In this document: positions 47,774 to 59,527 of the stretch, in pieces
Position numbering within the stretch: position 1 is the first letter of the stretch
How the letters are laid out: each line of letters opens with the position of its first letter
DNA from: Otatea glauca
Lineage: Eukaryota; Streptophyta; Magnoliopsida; Poales; Poaceae
Direction of reading: 5' to 3'
DNA length: 64,000 bases
NCBI GenBank assembly: GCA_036346275.1
Contig: CM070721.1
Coordinates: 6,212,452 to 6,276,451, forward strand
The notes under the pieces: generated by a model
Databases searched by the model: none
Told to the model about the DNA's origin: nothing
Seen by the model: the letters and a program-made list of their open reading frames with translations, nothing else
Position numbers and translations under genes: made by a program

Positions 47774-48612
47774 TAGGACTGGGTATTTAGTTTTTTATTC
47801 GGTTAAAAAATAATTTGGTTTTTAAAAACTAGTTTCCGAAATTCTCAGACAAAAATAAAAAAATCGAACCGATTTAACTGAAAAAATTCGATTCGATTAA
47901 ATCAATTTTTCGGTTAACCGAATCGTCCAAACCCTCGCATCACATAGACACCAAAGAAGAGGAGGTGGAGAGGCTCACCAGGCGGGTGGCTGTCGTGGGT
48001 GCAGGGTGGCGACAGGGGGAGAGCCATGTGAGCTTGCACAGGTGGAGATGCTCACCGGGAGGGTGGCAGCAACTTGAGGAGGCGGCGGTTGAGAGAGAGT
48101 TATGGCGAAGCAACTTCGCAAGGTCGGGCTGTCGAGGTAAGGAGATCAAGGAGGCCGCAGTTACCGGCCACGCGGTCGACCAAGAACCCCCGAAGGCACT
48201 GGCTCGCTGCTGCCCGCAACGCACCACTCCTCCCCCGAATCGCCTCAAAGAACCCCTGATCTACCCCCGAAACCCCAGGAGAAGGTGGTAGAAGGGAGAG
48301 GTCGGAGGCTTGCGAGCGTCTTGGGGGATCAAGCCAGCGACGATGACGACACGACAGCAGATGCGTGACTGCGTTGGTGTCTTGGGAATTTGGGGATAGC
48401 GTCGGTAGCTGGTGGGATCGGGAATTACGATCTTCGAGGAATGGTTAATAAGTGTTTGGTCAAATCGGTTTTCAGAATCAAAAACCGAACCGTATACCAA
48501 AAACCAAATAATGTTAAAATAAAAACCGAACTAGAAATCAAAAACCGAATAAACAAAAAGTTAGTTAATTCGATTCGATTTTTGGGTCTAAGTTGAAAAA
48601 TACCCACCCCTG
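47774..48612. mobile_element. DNA transposon with inverted ends and a GC-rich interior
   Basis: The left end GACTGGGTATTT with following aaccga/tcggtt words is mirrored at 48450-48612 (aaaaccgaa, attcgattcgatttttggg, AAATACCCACCCC). The 47940-48300 interior is GC-rich and unlike the AT-rich ends, so it may be a captured fragment, but I recognise no parent gene. Confidence 0.65.
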
Positions 48613-49717
48613 CAGCTGCGGTCGCGCGGGGGCGATGCCGGACGGCCGGGTTGCATTCGGTTTCTGCAGGTGGGTCGCAAGGCCGCTTTTTTTCTGGCGC
48701 GCCGAGCCAAACGGTGGGTTCGTGTCGTGCGGTGCCGGCGCACAGGTTGGATGGCTGTCACGTTGCGTGGCGGCAACAGGGTGGTTTCGACGTTCAGGTG
48801 CGGTCCAGGGACCAAGGCCACGATTCTAGTTACCGATGTGATTTCTCACCCGTGGAGAAGGTTCAGCTCGGGTGGTTTTCTTTGGCTCTTTTTCCGCCTT
48901 TTGATCTATTGTTTTAGATTGATCTCTGTCCAAACCAAATTTTAAGTCTGATAGCTTCTTGATCTTAGAAGAATTAGGAGATACACAAGTCACGTGCCAT
49001 AGTATGATATCGCAGCAAGTCACCTATCACGTTTTGAAATAGCTGTAGATGCCTGCCACGGTCGAGAAGTAGCCATATTTACAATTTCGTTCGAAGGGAG
49101 AACAAACTTGAAAAAAAAAAATTGGGCTAGGGTAGAAAAAAACGAAAGCTCCCAGCTTGGGTGCGTTCACAAATGCTCCTGGTGGTTGTACGATGGAGAC
49201 AGAGACATATCGCATATGTACATGCCTGGTTATGTCTCCATCACGAACGGTAGAACGTCAACAACATATAGACGAGAGACAGAGAGAGGGCTCTTCTTTA
49301 TGACCAACAAGCATGATCAGACGGTGCAGATTCACACTGTTGGCTGATCAGACGGTTGTCAGTTCTCACAGACACAGATAAATCTGGGATGAACGTGTAC
49401 ACTACAAAGAATTGTCACATTATCATTTGTCGCATCCAATGTCCATGAATAATCCAATCCCAGCGTATCACCCCTCTCGCTCCACGAATGACATTCACCT
49501 GCGCATGAAAATACGCCATATACAATACACAAGCGCCTACCCCGATCGGATGACATGACAGACACCACTGCACAGCTATACTCTCGTTCTTGACGATCGA
49601 CGCTATAACCCGGGTCCCTTTCTTCTACCTGTGCTACAAACCATCACAATGGCAACAAGAAAAGGAGGACGAGAGCAAAAGGAACATGGAAGAATTATAG
49701 ACCGCCGGACTTGCTAC
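48613..49717. other. Intergenic region and 3' end of the clathrin assembly gene
   Basis: 48613-49300 holds nothing I can name. 49350-49717 is the likely 3' UTR of the neighbouring gene (- strand). Confidence 0.4.
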
Positions 49718-52700
49718 CTAGATCAGCCCTGTGTAAGCGTTGCCCGGGCCGGCGTGGAGGGGCACGCCGGCGCCGTAAGGGTGGGCACTGGCGGGCGTGG
49801 ACGGGTTCCCAAACGGGTTCGCCGGGGCCTGGACTTGGTGGACCTGAGGGCCGGCCATCATCATCTGCTGCTGGAGCATGAAGGCGTGCTGCTGCTGGGC
49901 CATGGCGGCCATCTGCACGGCGTGGGGCACGGCGAACCCATTCGAGCCGTAGAACGGATCGTGCATCGGTGGCTGCATCATTGGACCGGCAGCGGCGGCT
50001 GGGTTGACCTCCCAGGGGTTGTAGCTTGTGGGCTGGCTCGCTCGTCGGTTCGCGTCATTGTATAAGCTATCAAGGGTGAGTAAGTCCAGTCCACCAGCCT
50101 GCAATGAGTCAAGTTTCAGTATGATTTCAGGGGGATTGAGCAAAGTATGATTAGCAAGACAAGAGTAATGCTAGTGCTGCTGCACCTATCTGAAAAATGC
50201 CGCATATCAATAATTCAAGATAAGTGTTTGGGTAGCGTACCAGTTTTTTGCTTGAAGTAATAGCAGTTTCGTTTGAACTGGGTGCAGTGACTAGGGCTAG
50301 TTCCCAGCCTGTGACTCCATTTTCAGTAACAGAGGGTGCAGCTTCACGTGCATCATCTGCCACAATAAGCAAGAGTAAAGGGCACACTTTTCACTTGACC
50401 AACTTCAAGAGGTGAAAAAGGTGGCCGATTTTTGTTCACAAGAAATTTACCTATTGGAACAATCGCCAGCGCTAAGGCATTCCTCTCATCTATCTCAGAT
50501 ACAGCAGGGTTTGTTTCGTTCAGACCCTAACAAGCACAGGAAGTATTAAGCACAGGAATCCACGACTAGTGAGCGCTTGTGAGCAGCACAGAATGTTACC
50601 AGCAAATCTATTGGTTCAGCTACAGGTGCTTCCTCTTTTACTGGTTCTGGCTCGGGTTCTTGTTCTGGTTCGGGTTCTGGAGCGGAAGGAGGTGAAGCTG
50701 GCTTTTCTTCTTCCTCTGGCTCTTTTTTGTATTCTATCGCCAGTACAGCCTAAAAACAAATAAAATGTGCTCAGAGCAAACTCAATAAAGATTACGGAAC
50801 ATAAAAAATGAACAATCATGACAAAACTGAACGAACAAGATGGTGGAAGGGTCTCTTGAAACATATTTTAAGAGCCAACTGCAGAAAGTATACAGAACCA
50901 ACTAGTAATCCCTGATAACAGCAGTACGCAAACAATGCATAGTTAGTTTGCCAGAACTGGTTTTGAACTAGACTCGTCATCTTCTTGATGTGGGCATTCT
51001 GATATTTAAATGAAGATATCTTATTTGAGCTATAAACATCAGTATCAAAAACTGAGTTCAAGTTTTAACAGTTTCCAAACCTTTTCTTTTGTCGCGGGAG
51101 CATCTGTCACATATTCCTCCATAGTTTGTAAGAACGATGCTGGAGGCTGCAGAAGTTATCAATAGAATGTTGTCAGTAGCTTCTTAACTTAGAACACTAA
51201 TAACAAAGACTTGCAAATAAAAAATTCGTCAAACCTGTTCAATTTTTAAGAACTTCTCACCACGCCCAATGTGCATGGTTTTACACACTTCATAAAATTC
51301 TGATAGTCTTTCAGCCTGTGCAACGGAAATTAAAAAAGAAAAGATGAAAACCCAACAATATCAGTCAGCCTACCTTTCCCAGCAACAGAAATGGGATAGC
51401 AATTTACCTGGTTAGTTGCTCTTTTGTATATATCAAGTGCCCTGATAGCATCATTTCTCTGCATCTCAAAGAACTGCAATAGGGAATAAGGTGTAAGTTG
51501 GATAAGCAAAATAAACAAAAATAGCTAGTGATTAGCAGGCTTAAAAATTTATCCCAAGTGCTAAGCAAAAGAAACTTCACCTTGTCAACAAGATTGATTG
51601 TCCCATCACTAATGGCGGTGTAGATCTTAACACTCTCTAAAGCAACCTTCCAGTAAGTCAGTAACGCATAAAACAAAGTCAATGGATGACAAACAACCAC
51701 TTATATACTGCTTAAAAATGAAACAAGCATGCAATCTAAAAAGTAGAAAGAAAGGAAACAGGCATGCTACTTACCATTGAAAGTGCATACTGGATTATAA
51801 TATTGTAAGATGACGCCCCTTGTGGCTACAAAAATTTCAGAAATTCACATTTAACATGTCAATGATGTCGCATGAAGACAGAAACTAGTAAAATTAAATA
51901 CATAGTGCCATAGTAGTAAGCAAAAGGCTAATTACCTGGCAAGCAAGAAGCCGAAAAAGAAGTTGCTGCAATGGTGGCAGATGATCAAGCAAATCAACAG
52001 TATCAAGATCCCGAGTCCTCTGCAGAGATCAAAATTGTCCATATACTTAGGAAGACTAGAGTTGCCACTTAATATCTCATGCTAACTAACTTCAATACCA
52101 TTAAAAAAAGAAACTACTAAGTTAGCTGGATGCAGGAAATGTTCCAGGAGAAAAAAAAAGGAAATATGAAAATTTGATAAAAGTTTACCAAGGAAGTCAT
52201 GAAGTACATATAAAATCACATGATTTCCTTACAGCGGCACAAGTTCAATTCAGTTGCTCAAAGAAAAACGGTCACATTTCTATATTATGCGGGCACATTT
52301 TGGTCTAGTAATAATCACGTCACATGTTCAACATGGTTACTGTAACAAAATTTCGAAAGAAAATTCAAGAGCATTGGATTACATACAGGAGGATCTGTCT
52401 CCACATCGTACTTCAGCACTCGGAAGCATTCAAGTTTCTCTTCTAAATATAAAGCATAAGTACGTATCCATGCAGAAAAATCCCAAGCTGAATGAACAAG
52501 TAGAGATCAAATAGTCATGATAGATTCTAAATCAGAAGCTCTAATAGAAGTGACAATACCAGGATCAAACTAGCAACTAGTACCTCCTGCACTAGAATCA
52601 TCCTTAAAGTAGGCCAGGTTTAGCATGTGGGACCTAGATCTGCCATAATTAATAAGCTCTTCACGAAAAGTGGGGTCAACTTCTCGAAGGGCACGATGTA

Positions 52701-55700
52701 TGACAATTAATGTCTTGAGTGCAACCTGAGGAATAAATAATCAAGCAAAGAATGTTCATAAGTTCTTCATAACTTCTGTTATCATGCACCACACATGAAA
52801 AGCATTATCTTAAAAGAAGGAAACAATTCACCATTGAAATGAAAGCTTAAGTGGTGTTGTGGCAAACTATTAATCTTCTAACCATATAAGATTTGACAGT
52901 TTGGTTCTTCAAAGTTCAAAAGTATATAGACCCCAGAATATACGTGTTATGAATAGCACTTGTATTCAACATGAGGCCAAAGGGCCAGTATATATACACG
53001 TACAAGAGGATATAGAAGGAAAGTCTATATAAGGCAATAACTATACAAGGCAAATAATCTCTATACAAGGCAACTAGCAATCTCGTATATAAGGTAACAA
53101 AGATACTATCTAACACCCCCCTCAAACTCATGGTGGATCAACAACACTGAGTTTGGAGAGATAAAAGTCATCTTGAGCTCTAGTCTGTGTCTTCGTGAAG
53201 AAATCGCTAATTGAAGCTCAAGGCACATATCAAGAGCCACAACCGATCCTGCACTGTCCTCATGTAGGAAGCATCAACGCCAATATGCTTGGTGAGCTCA
53301 TGCTTCATCGGATCTCGAGCAATGCTAATAGCACTGTCTTGTCGATAAAAGAGGAGTTGGTGTAGAAACAAACACCAAAATCCTCAAGTAGCCACCGAGC
53401 TGGTAACCTCTCATTGTCAAAAGAGCCATCGCCGCAACTCACCTCTAAGATCGAACGAGAAATCGCTATCCGCTTCTTAGTCTTCCAAGTAATGAGAGAA
53501 CCACCAAGAAAAACACAATAAGCGTAAGAGACCGCGATCGAGGGATCACTAGCCCAAGTAGCATCGGAGTATGTCCAAGTCGAGGAGCTGGATCGAGGAA
53601 AGAAAAGATTTGAGAGATAGTTCCACGAAGATATCGTAGAACACGAAGAAGATGACTATAGTGAAGTCAAAGGGAGCGTAAACGAATCGACTCAAGATAT
53701 GAACCGGATAGGAAATGTCGGACGAGTAACACCAAGGTAAACAAGACTCCCAACAAGATGACGATAGCGAGTAGGATCATCAAGAGGTTCACCGTCGTGA
53801 GGTCGAAGGTGGACATTGAGCTCCATAGAGTCTCAAAGAAGCAGCCGATCAATGAGCGAAGCACGATCAAGAAGATCCCGAATATACTTCTCTTGGGATA
53901 GAAAGAAACCCTCGGGTGTAGAAGAGACTTCAATCCCGTAAAGTAACGAAGAGGACCTAGATCGATATGAGAAATCGCTCATTGAGACGTGCCTTCACAA
54001 AGGCAATATATCGAGTATCATCGCCAGAATGATCATGTCATCAACATAGAGAAGAAGAAGAGTCCGCCCACGAGGCGAAGTGTGAACAAAGAGCGCAGGA
54101 TCATGAGTACTAACGTAAAAGCCAAAGAATGACCACGTAAGAAAACGCCAAACCAGCACGAGGGCTTGCTTGAGGCCATAAAGAGAACGACGAAGACGAC
54201 AAACCATGCCCTCAGAACAAAATACCCGGTGGTGGTCGCATAAAACCTCCTCACGTAGCTCACCATTAAGAAAGGCATTCTTGACATCAAGTCGAGAGAT
54301 AGACCATCGACGAACGTACACTCATCGCAAGAAGAGTGCGACAAAGTGGTCATATGAGCCACCGGAGCAAAAGTCTCGCCATAATCACGACCATGCTCCT
54401 GCCGAAAACCACGTGCTACGAGACGAGCCTTGTAGCGCTCAAGAAAACCATCGAGCGAGTCTTAACCTTATAGACCCACTTGCATGTAATGGGACGGACA
54501 CGCGAGGAAGGGCACAAGATCCCACGTACTCAAAGGCGCTCAAGGGCAGCAATCTCCTCTCGCCATCGCAAGTCGCCATTCATGATGAACAACAAAGATC
54601 ACGGTAAGAAGTCGGCTCGGCAAGAACAAAGACCAAAGAAAGCCAAGGCGCTTAGGAGGCCGAATAGACTGACGATCACGAAGAGCGTAGCGAGGAGGCC
54701 CAAAAGAAAATGACTCAACAGGAGAAGAAGAGACATCAGAAGAATCCTCAACTCGCGGACGACGAGTGTAGTAGAGAGGATACGAAGGAACAATGTCAGA
54801 AGAAACTTCTGGGGGAGGGACGGAATGTGAAGACTCGTGTGGAAAGGCTGGCGAAGAAGGAGATGCCAACTGTGGAGAAGGAAAAGTGGCAACAAGAGTA
54901 TCAGGAAAAGTAAGAAAAGAAAGTGGCTCGACAAGAGATGCTGGAGTGGAAGAAGGACGAGGGTAGAAGGGACGAGACTCATCAAAAGTAACATCCCGAT
55001 AAATCCGCATTCGTCGGCCAACAGGATCCCAACAACGATATCCCTTATGCTCAGCACTATAGCCCAGAAAAACGCACTCAACAGACTGAGCGGTCAGCTT
55101 GGTGCGTTCACGAGGTGCAAGGAGGACATAGCACACACACCCAAAAAGGCGAAGACTAGAGTAATCAGGAAGCATGCCACAAAGACGTTCCACCGGAATC
55201 CCACCCTTAAGAGCAGAGGAAGGCTGAATATTAATCAAGTAAGTGGCAGTGGAAACAATTTCACCGTTCGTAAACGAGGTGGAACAATGGAAGCAAGTAA
55301 AAGGGCACGAGCCGTCTCAAGAAGATGGCGATGCTTGCGCCACCACACCATTCGAGCATGAGCACCGTGACAGAAAACTTAGAAAGAGTGCCTCGTAGCA
55401 AGAAAAGTACGAAGGCGCGGACAGATATTCCCTCACGAGTCAAGACGAAGAACTCGAATGGGAGAGTCAAACCGAGTACGGATCATAGTGGCAAAATTCT
55501 TATAGATGGACAAGGCCTCGCTACGAGAAGACATAAAGTATATCCAAGTGTGGCAGAGAAATCATCTATAAAAAGAATATAATATTTATGACCCTTTTGA
55601 AACAAAAGAGCCGGACCCACACATCGAATGAACAAGATCAAAAGGACGCTGGATACGACTCGCTAGAAGGATAGGGAGTTGTAGCTGCTACAAGCTTACA

Positions 55701-58700
55701 ACCCGCACAATCTAAGGAGGTATCACTGACATACGATCCTAAAAGATCACGACGAATTAAAGAAGACAGACGTGACCCACAAAGATGCCCTAAACGCGAT
55801 GCCATCGAGCAAACGACCCAAGAGACGATGCAACGGAGGCGTAAGCAATGGAGGAGACGAGAGACGGCAGAGGCAATGGAAGGAAGACGGCTACCAAGCT
55901 CCCAAAGGCGCCGAGAGTCATGGCGGCGAGGCCAATACCAACCAGAGACCTCATCCCGCGATCCCGAACACAACAAGAGTCGAGTCAAGGATAACACGGC
56001 ACCATGATCGAGGTCGCCAATGGATATAAGTGCATGGTGAGTTTAGGAACATGAGAAACAAAGCAGAACATGAAAAGAGGAAGACAAAAGAGTGCCTCGT
56101 CCCGCAATGAAGAGGGTACCATCTGCGATCAGCATGATGATAGGAGCAACAAGAGGATCGATGGAATAGAGACTCGTTGGATCGGATGTCATATGAAAAG
56201 AAGCTCCAGAGTCAAGAATCCATGGTGTGATACCGATGAGGAGGAAGATGGTCTCTCATTGGAAGATCACGTAGCGAGCCGCAGACTCGACGACGGTGCG
56301 CAGCCATGCGACGTAGCAAAGATCGTAATCTCCGAGCGGGTCCGAACCAGCAGGCTCGCTGAGAGAGGCACCAAGAAGTCCAGGCCCTTAGGAGGACGCC
56401 ACCGCGACGAGCAAGATCCTTTTCTTTCGATAGCAAACCGCTCCACATGCCCATCCTTGTTGCGGTGAGGTACAGCCAAGCCTCGCACTTGGTAATCGAG
56501 CATCGGGGAGGAGGCGCCATCGATGGAGGAATAGCACGAGGTACCGCCAGGATCAAGGAGATACTAGTAGGCCCGCACTACGAAGACGAGTCTCTCAATC
56601 GAATAGCCGCAAGAGCCTCCAACAAGGTCACACGGATGACGAGCAAGCACCGAGCACGACCGCTCAAATTCACCGGGCGTGTCGAAAGTCGTAGATACGG
56701 CGAAGCTCAAGTGAGAGTCTTGACGCTGGCGGACTAACAGCGCGAACCTCCTCCGGTCCGAGAGAATCAAGTTGACGCCATACCGAGGACAATTGAGCAT
56801 AAAACTCGCAACAAGAGAATCACCTCACAGAACGATCGCTCCCGTCGTACAACAAAGAAGGTACAAAGAATCCCAAGAGGCTCATAGTGATCGCGAAGAT
56901 GCGCCACATCGATCGAAATAAGACAAACCAACAATATCACCAATGAGATGCACCTCCATACTAGCAACTGAATAGCGTAGCACGAGCATCTTCATCAAGC
57001 CATATCTTGTATGCAGAAATTGAGTCCGAAAAGACTCCACAAAGATCAAGATACTCATCGGAGGCCTTCTGCTGAGCGCAGAAGACGCCTCTTTAGGAAT
57101 AACAGCATGTCGTGGAGCGGGGCGAGGCGACATGATAGCTCGCTAGAAGAAACTCCCACGACGCCGCCTCGCATGTGAAGGCGCATGTGAAGAATCCAAT
57201 CACGATAATTGAGACCATCAAAGATAACCGCAACGAGAACAGATACGGTGCGTAAGAAGAGCCCGCAGTGGCGACATTTTTTTCTTTTCTCCCGACCGAC
57301 TTAAATCGATTTAAGTCCGATCCAATCGCACTGAAAGAAACGAGCAGAGGCTCGAGACGCCACGAGACGCCACGGACGACGCGACGGCTCGTCGGTCGGC
57401 GGCAGCGCCACGCGGGTGGTGGCGACCGGTCGGCGACGGCGGCGGCGGAGCGCGATGAAGTTCGCGCCAAGTCGAGCGGATGCGCGCGTGGAAGACGAGC
57501 CGGTGTCGCGAAGAATGGCGACGCGCGACCGGAGGTGGTTGCGATCCGGACGAGCGAGGACGGAGACGCGAGGATGGCGGCGGCGGCAGATGGAAACCCC
57601 AGCGCGCCACGGGCTCGGCGGCGTGATGCGCGTGAACTCGCGAACGGCGGCATGGGAGACGGCCCGCGCTTCAGTCGTCGTCGGCGAGCCGGAGAAGCGC
57701 CGGGAGCTACAGCCGAGGAGGACGAATCGGCGAAGAAAAACCGAAGGAGAGGTCGGGAGAGCGCAAGTGCAACGCCCGTAAGAAAACCCTAACCCTAACG
57801 TGGCTCTGATACCATGTTATGAATAGCACTTGTATTCAACATGAGGCCAAAGGCCAGTATATATACACGTACAAGAGGATATACAAGGAAAGCCTATATA
57901 AGGCAATAACTATACAAGACAAATAATCTCTATACAAGACAACTAGCAATCTCGTATATAAGGTAACAAAGATACTATCTAACAATACCATGCGTCCATG
58001 CCATTCAGAAATAAGCTTTGCAAGGGAGGAGATATGGTGTTTGAACAGGAACAAATTCGGATCTTCCCCTAAATTTCGAATTAGATTTGGAAAAGTGTGT
58101 AGAGATAGAAAGTCCTTTCGCATCATTTAAGTACAATAAAATTGCCAGCAGCCAGACCTGACCATCAATTCCAGTATGTAATCTTGATTAGAAAGTTGTG
58201 CATCTCCTTTTTGTAAGGTCAAAGATACGTAGTAATTCACAAAAAAGGACTAGAATCATATACCCATAAGAGTTATAGACACAATGGAAGTGCAACAAAG
58301 GAAACTAATGTCCCATTAAGATGTTTATAGTTCAGCGAATCACATAGAAAATACACATGCTTTTATAACGACTTCACATCAGCTGGATGCTCCTTATAGA
58401 AAAGATTATGTACTTCATACTTCATAGAGAAAATACACATAGAATTGAAGAAAAAAAAAGTTATGCAGGAGTCATAGACAAAGAATGAAAGAATAAATCC
58501 TGTCAAAGAATGTCATTGACAAAGCAACTAGGGTGATGCACAAAGTTAAGTCTACAAATTTCAGCATAGTTTTATGAACAACAAATAGCCACAAATTTTA
58601 AAAAGGTTACACCAAGATACTTGGTGTAAAAAACTACTGCACTCTAACCAGCATTGCATTAGAAAACAAAGATGACAAAATTGTATTTGACTTTAATACT

Positions 58701-59527
58701 ATAATAAATAGGGGGGAAAATCCATACCGCCCAGTTGCGTGTCTTTGAAAGACGTCTGGCAAGGGCGTGGATGCAGTAAGCTACATCTGCCCGTGGCCTT
58801 GCAGAAGAAATGGAATGAAAAATTTCTGCAAACCAAAAAACATGTGAATTATGGTAGTAACAAAAGATGATGAGACAAGTATTAACAATTTGAAAGAAAA
58901 TTAGTGTGAAGCCAATACAATGCCAGGTTTCTACCCACAAAAATATGTAACAGAAAATGAGTGAATTTCAAACAAGACAATTCAAGCCCCGTTTGGAACG
59001 CGGGAATTTTCCCCATTCCTACGGGAATTGAACTGATTCCTATGAAAATCCTGCAAAATTCCTGTGGAGTTCCTGCATTCCAAACGGGGCCTCATATTGT
59101 TCAAAAATAGTTTGTTTTGACATTTATTCAATTGGATTTGCAGTAGTGCTGAAAAATTCAAAAAATCAAAAAAAATGGAGATGAGTCTAAGTAGGCAGCC
59201 AGCACTGGGTTTTGAACTAGTATTTCAGCTAAGAGACAGGATATGCCACCACCTCTTATGTACTTTTCCTTTGATGGACGCTCAACATGGTTTGTGGCTT
59301 TCACAATTGCAATGTCCAATTCCTGTTTCAGGGACAATTTATGTCCATTGAGTGAAGCAAATAAAAGTAAAGGTCTGAACATGAAAACTTCCAAATATCA
59401 TTAGAAGGAGTCACAAAAATGTTTTGACCTTATAATCACTGTTCACTTTTGCCAAACTCACAGTTGTTGTGTCCTTGAGAGCTCCAAGGTACTTCCTAAG
59501 GCTCTGCTGAGTGCCACCACCAGCCAT
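49718..59527 (-). CDS. ANTH-domain clathrin assembly protein (AP180/CALM family), 15 exons
   Basis: Endocytic adaptor that binds PtdIns(4,5)P2 and clathrin at plasma membrane or TGN. Exons on the - strand: 59527-59429, 59322-59253, 58825-58728, 52725-52584, 52487-52387, 52019-51936, 51825-51775, 51646-51581, 51473-51408, 51315-51235, 51146-51081, 50749-50600, 50526-50451, 50356-50241, 50098-49718; all GT-AG, in phase, 548 aa. ANTH domain about 25-310: lipid-binding KATNHVERPSKEK (Lys41, 51, 53), ADVAYCIHALARRLSKTRNW, VALKTLIVIHRALREVD, LECFRVLKYDVE. Then an acidic Pro/Glu linker (EPEPEQEPEPEPV), IDLLG and LDLLTL clathrin-box-like motifs, NPW (449), DPF (469) and NPF (516) adaptor motifs, and a Met/Gln-rich tail. 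Closest to the Arabidopsis At5g35200 (PICALM3) subgroup. Intron 3 is 6 kb because of a Copia element; both splice sites remain intact. Confidence 0.95.
52945..53115 (-). repeat. Copia 3' LTR
   Basis: Ends TGTT...AACA. Contains tatatacacgtaca and repeated ctatacaaggcaa words. It lies 220 bases from the start of exon 4 of the host gene. Confidence 0.93.
53990..54325 (-). pseudogene. Copia reverse transcriptase, frameshifted
   Basis: SRLDVKNAFLNGELREEV, VCRLRRSLYGLKQA and TLLLLYVDDMII are all on the - strand, with the catalytic YVDD kept. The text between the blocks is out of frame, as if single bases were missing in short runs. Confidence 0.88.
54540..55240 (-). pseudogene. Copia integrase C-terminal and linker region
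   Basis: SSLRLFGCVCYVLLAPRERT, VECVFLGYSAEHKGYRCWDP and RDVTFDESRPF are standard Copia integrase-end blocks. A Ser/Pro-rich linker follows towards RT. This is the longest unbroken stretch of pol in the element (about 230 codons). Confidence 0.85.
57815..57984 (-). repeat. Copia 5' LTR
   Basis: 170 bp, paired with 52945-53115. It is followed on the - strand by the primer-binding site at 57802-57814. Confidence 0.93.
58985..59092. mobile_element. MITE, ~108 bp, in intron 2 of the clathrin assembly gene
   Basis: AGCCCCGTTTGGAACGCGGGAA at the left is inverted at the right as TTCCTGCATTCCAAACGGGGCCT, around a core of gaattcc-like palindromes. The ends are of the common grass type (gcccgtttgg). 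It lies between exons 2 and 3 and disturbs neither splice site. Confidence 0.75.

Larger units (their letters stand above)
52945..57984 (-). mobile_element. Full-length Copia retrotransposon in intron 3 of the clathrin assembly gene
   Basis: LTRs at 52945-53115 and 57815-57984 (171 and 170 bp, TGTTATGAATAG...ATCTAACA) differ at about five positions. Flanks ATACG and ATACC match at 4 of 5 bases. Next to the right LTR is the primer-binding site, TGGTATCAGAGCC on the - strand (57802-57814, initiator Met-tRNA type); next to the left LTR is a polypurine tract (GAGTTTGAGGGGG on the - strand, 53116-53128). In - strand order: gag (about 57130-56200), integrase (GLRLFGCVCYVLLAPRER-type block, 55238-54900), RT (LDVKNAFLNGEL, SLYGLKQA, LLYVDDMII, 54320-54000) and RNase H. 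The gene and the element share orientation. Frames are broken by single-base indels. Confidence 0.95.

Noticed and set aside
57268..57792. 174-codon + strand frame
   Set aside because: Antisense to the Copia leader/gag; Arg/Ala-rich composition only.
57787..57800. Telomere-like aaccctaaccctaac
   Set aside because: Only two units, next to the Copia primer-binding site; a telo-box-like word, not a telomere tract. The same applies at 29126.
53116..57814. Second host gene inside the clathrin assembly intron
   Set aside because: All coding-like blocks there are Copia gag-pol bounded by matching LTRs, primer-binding site and polypurine tract.
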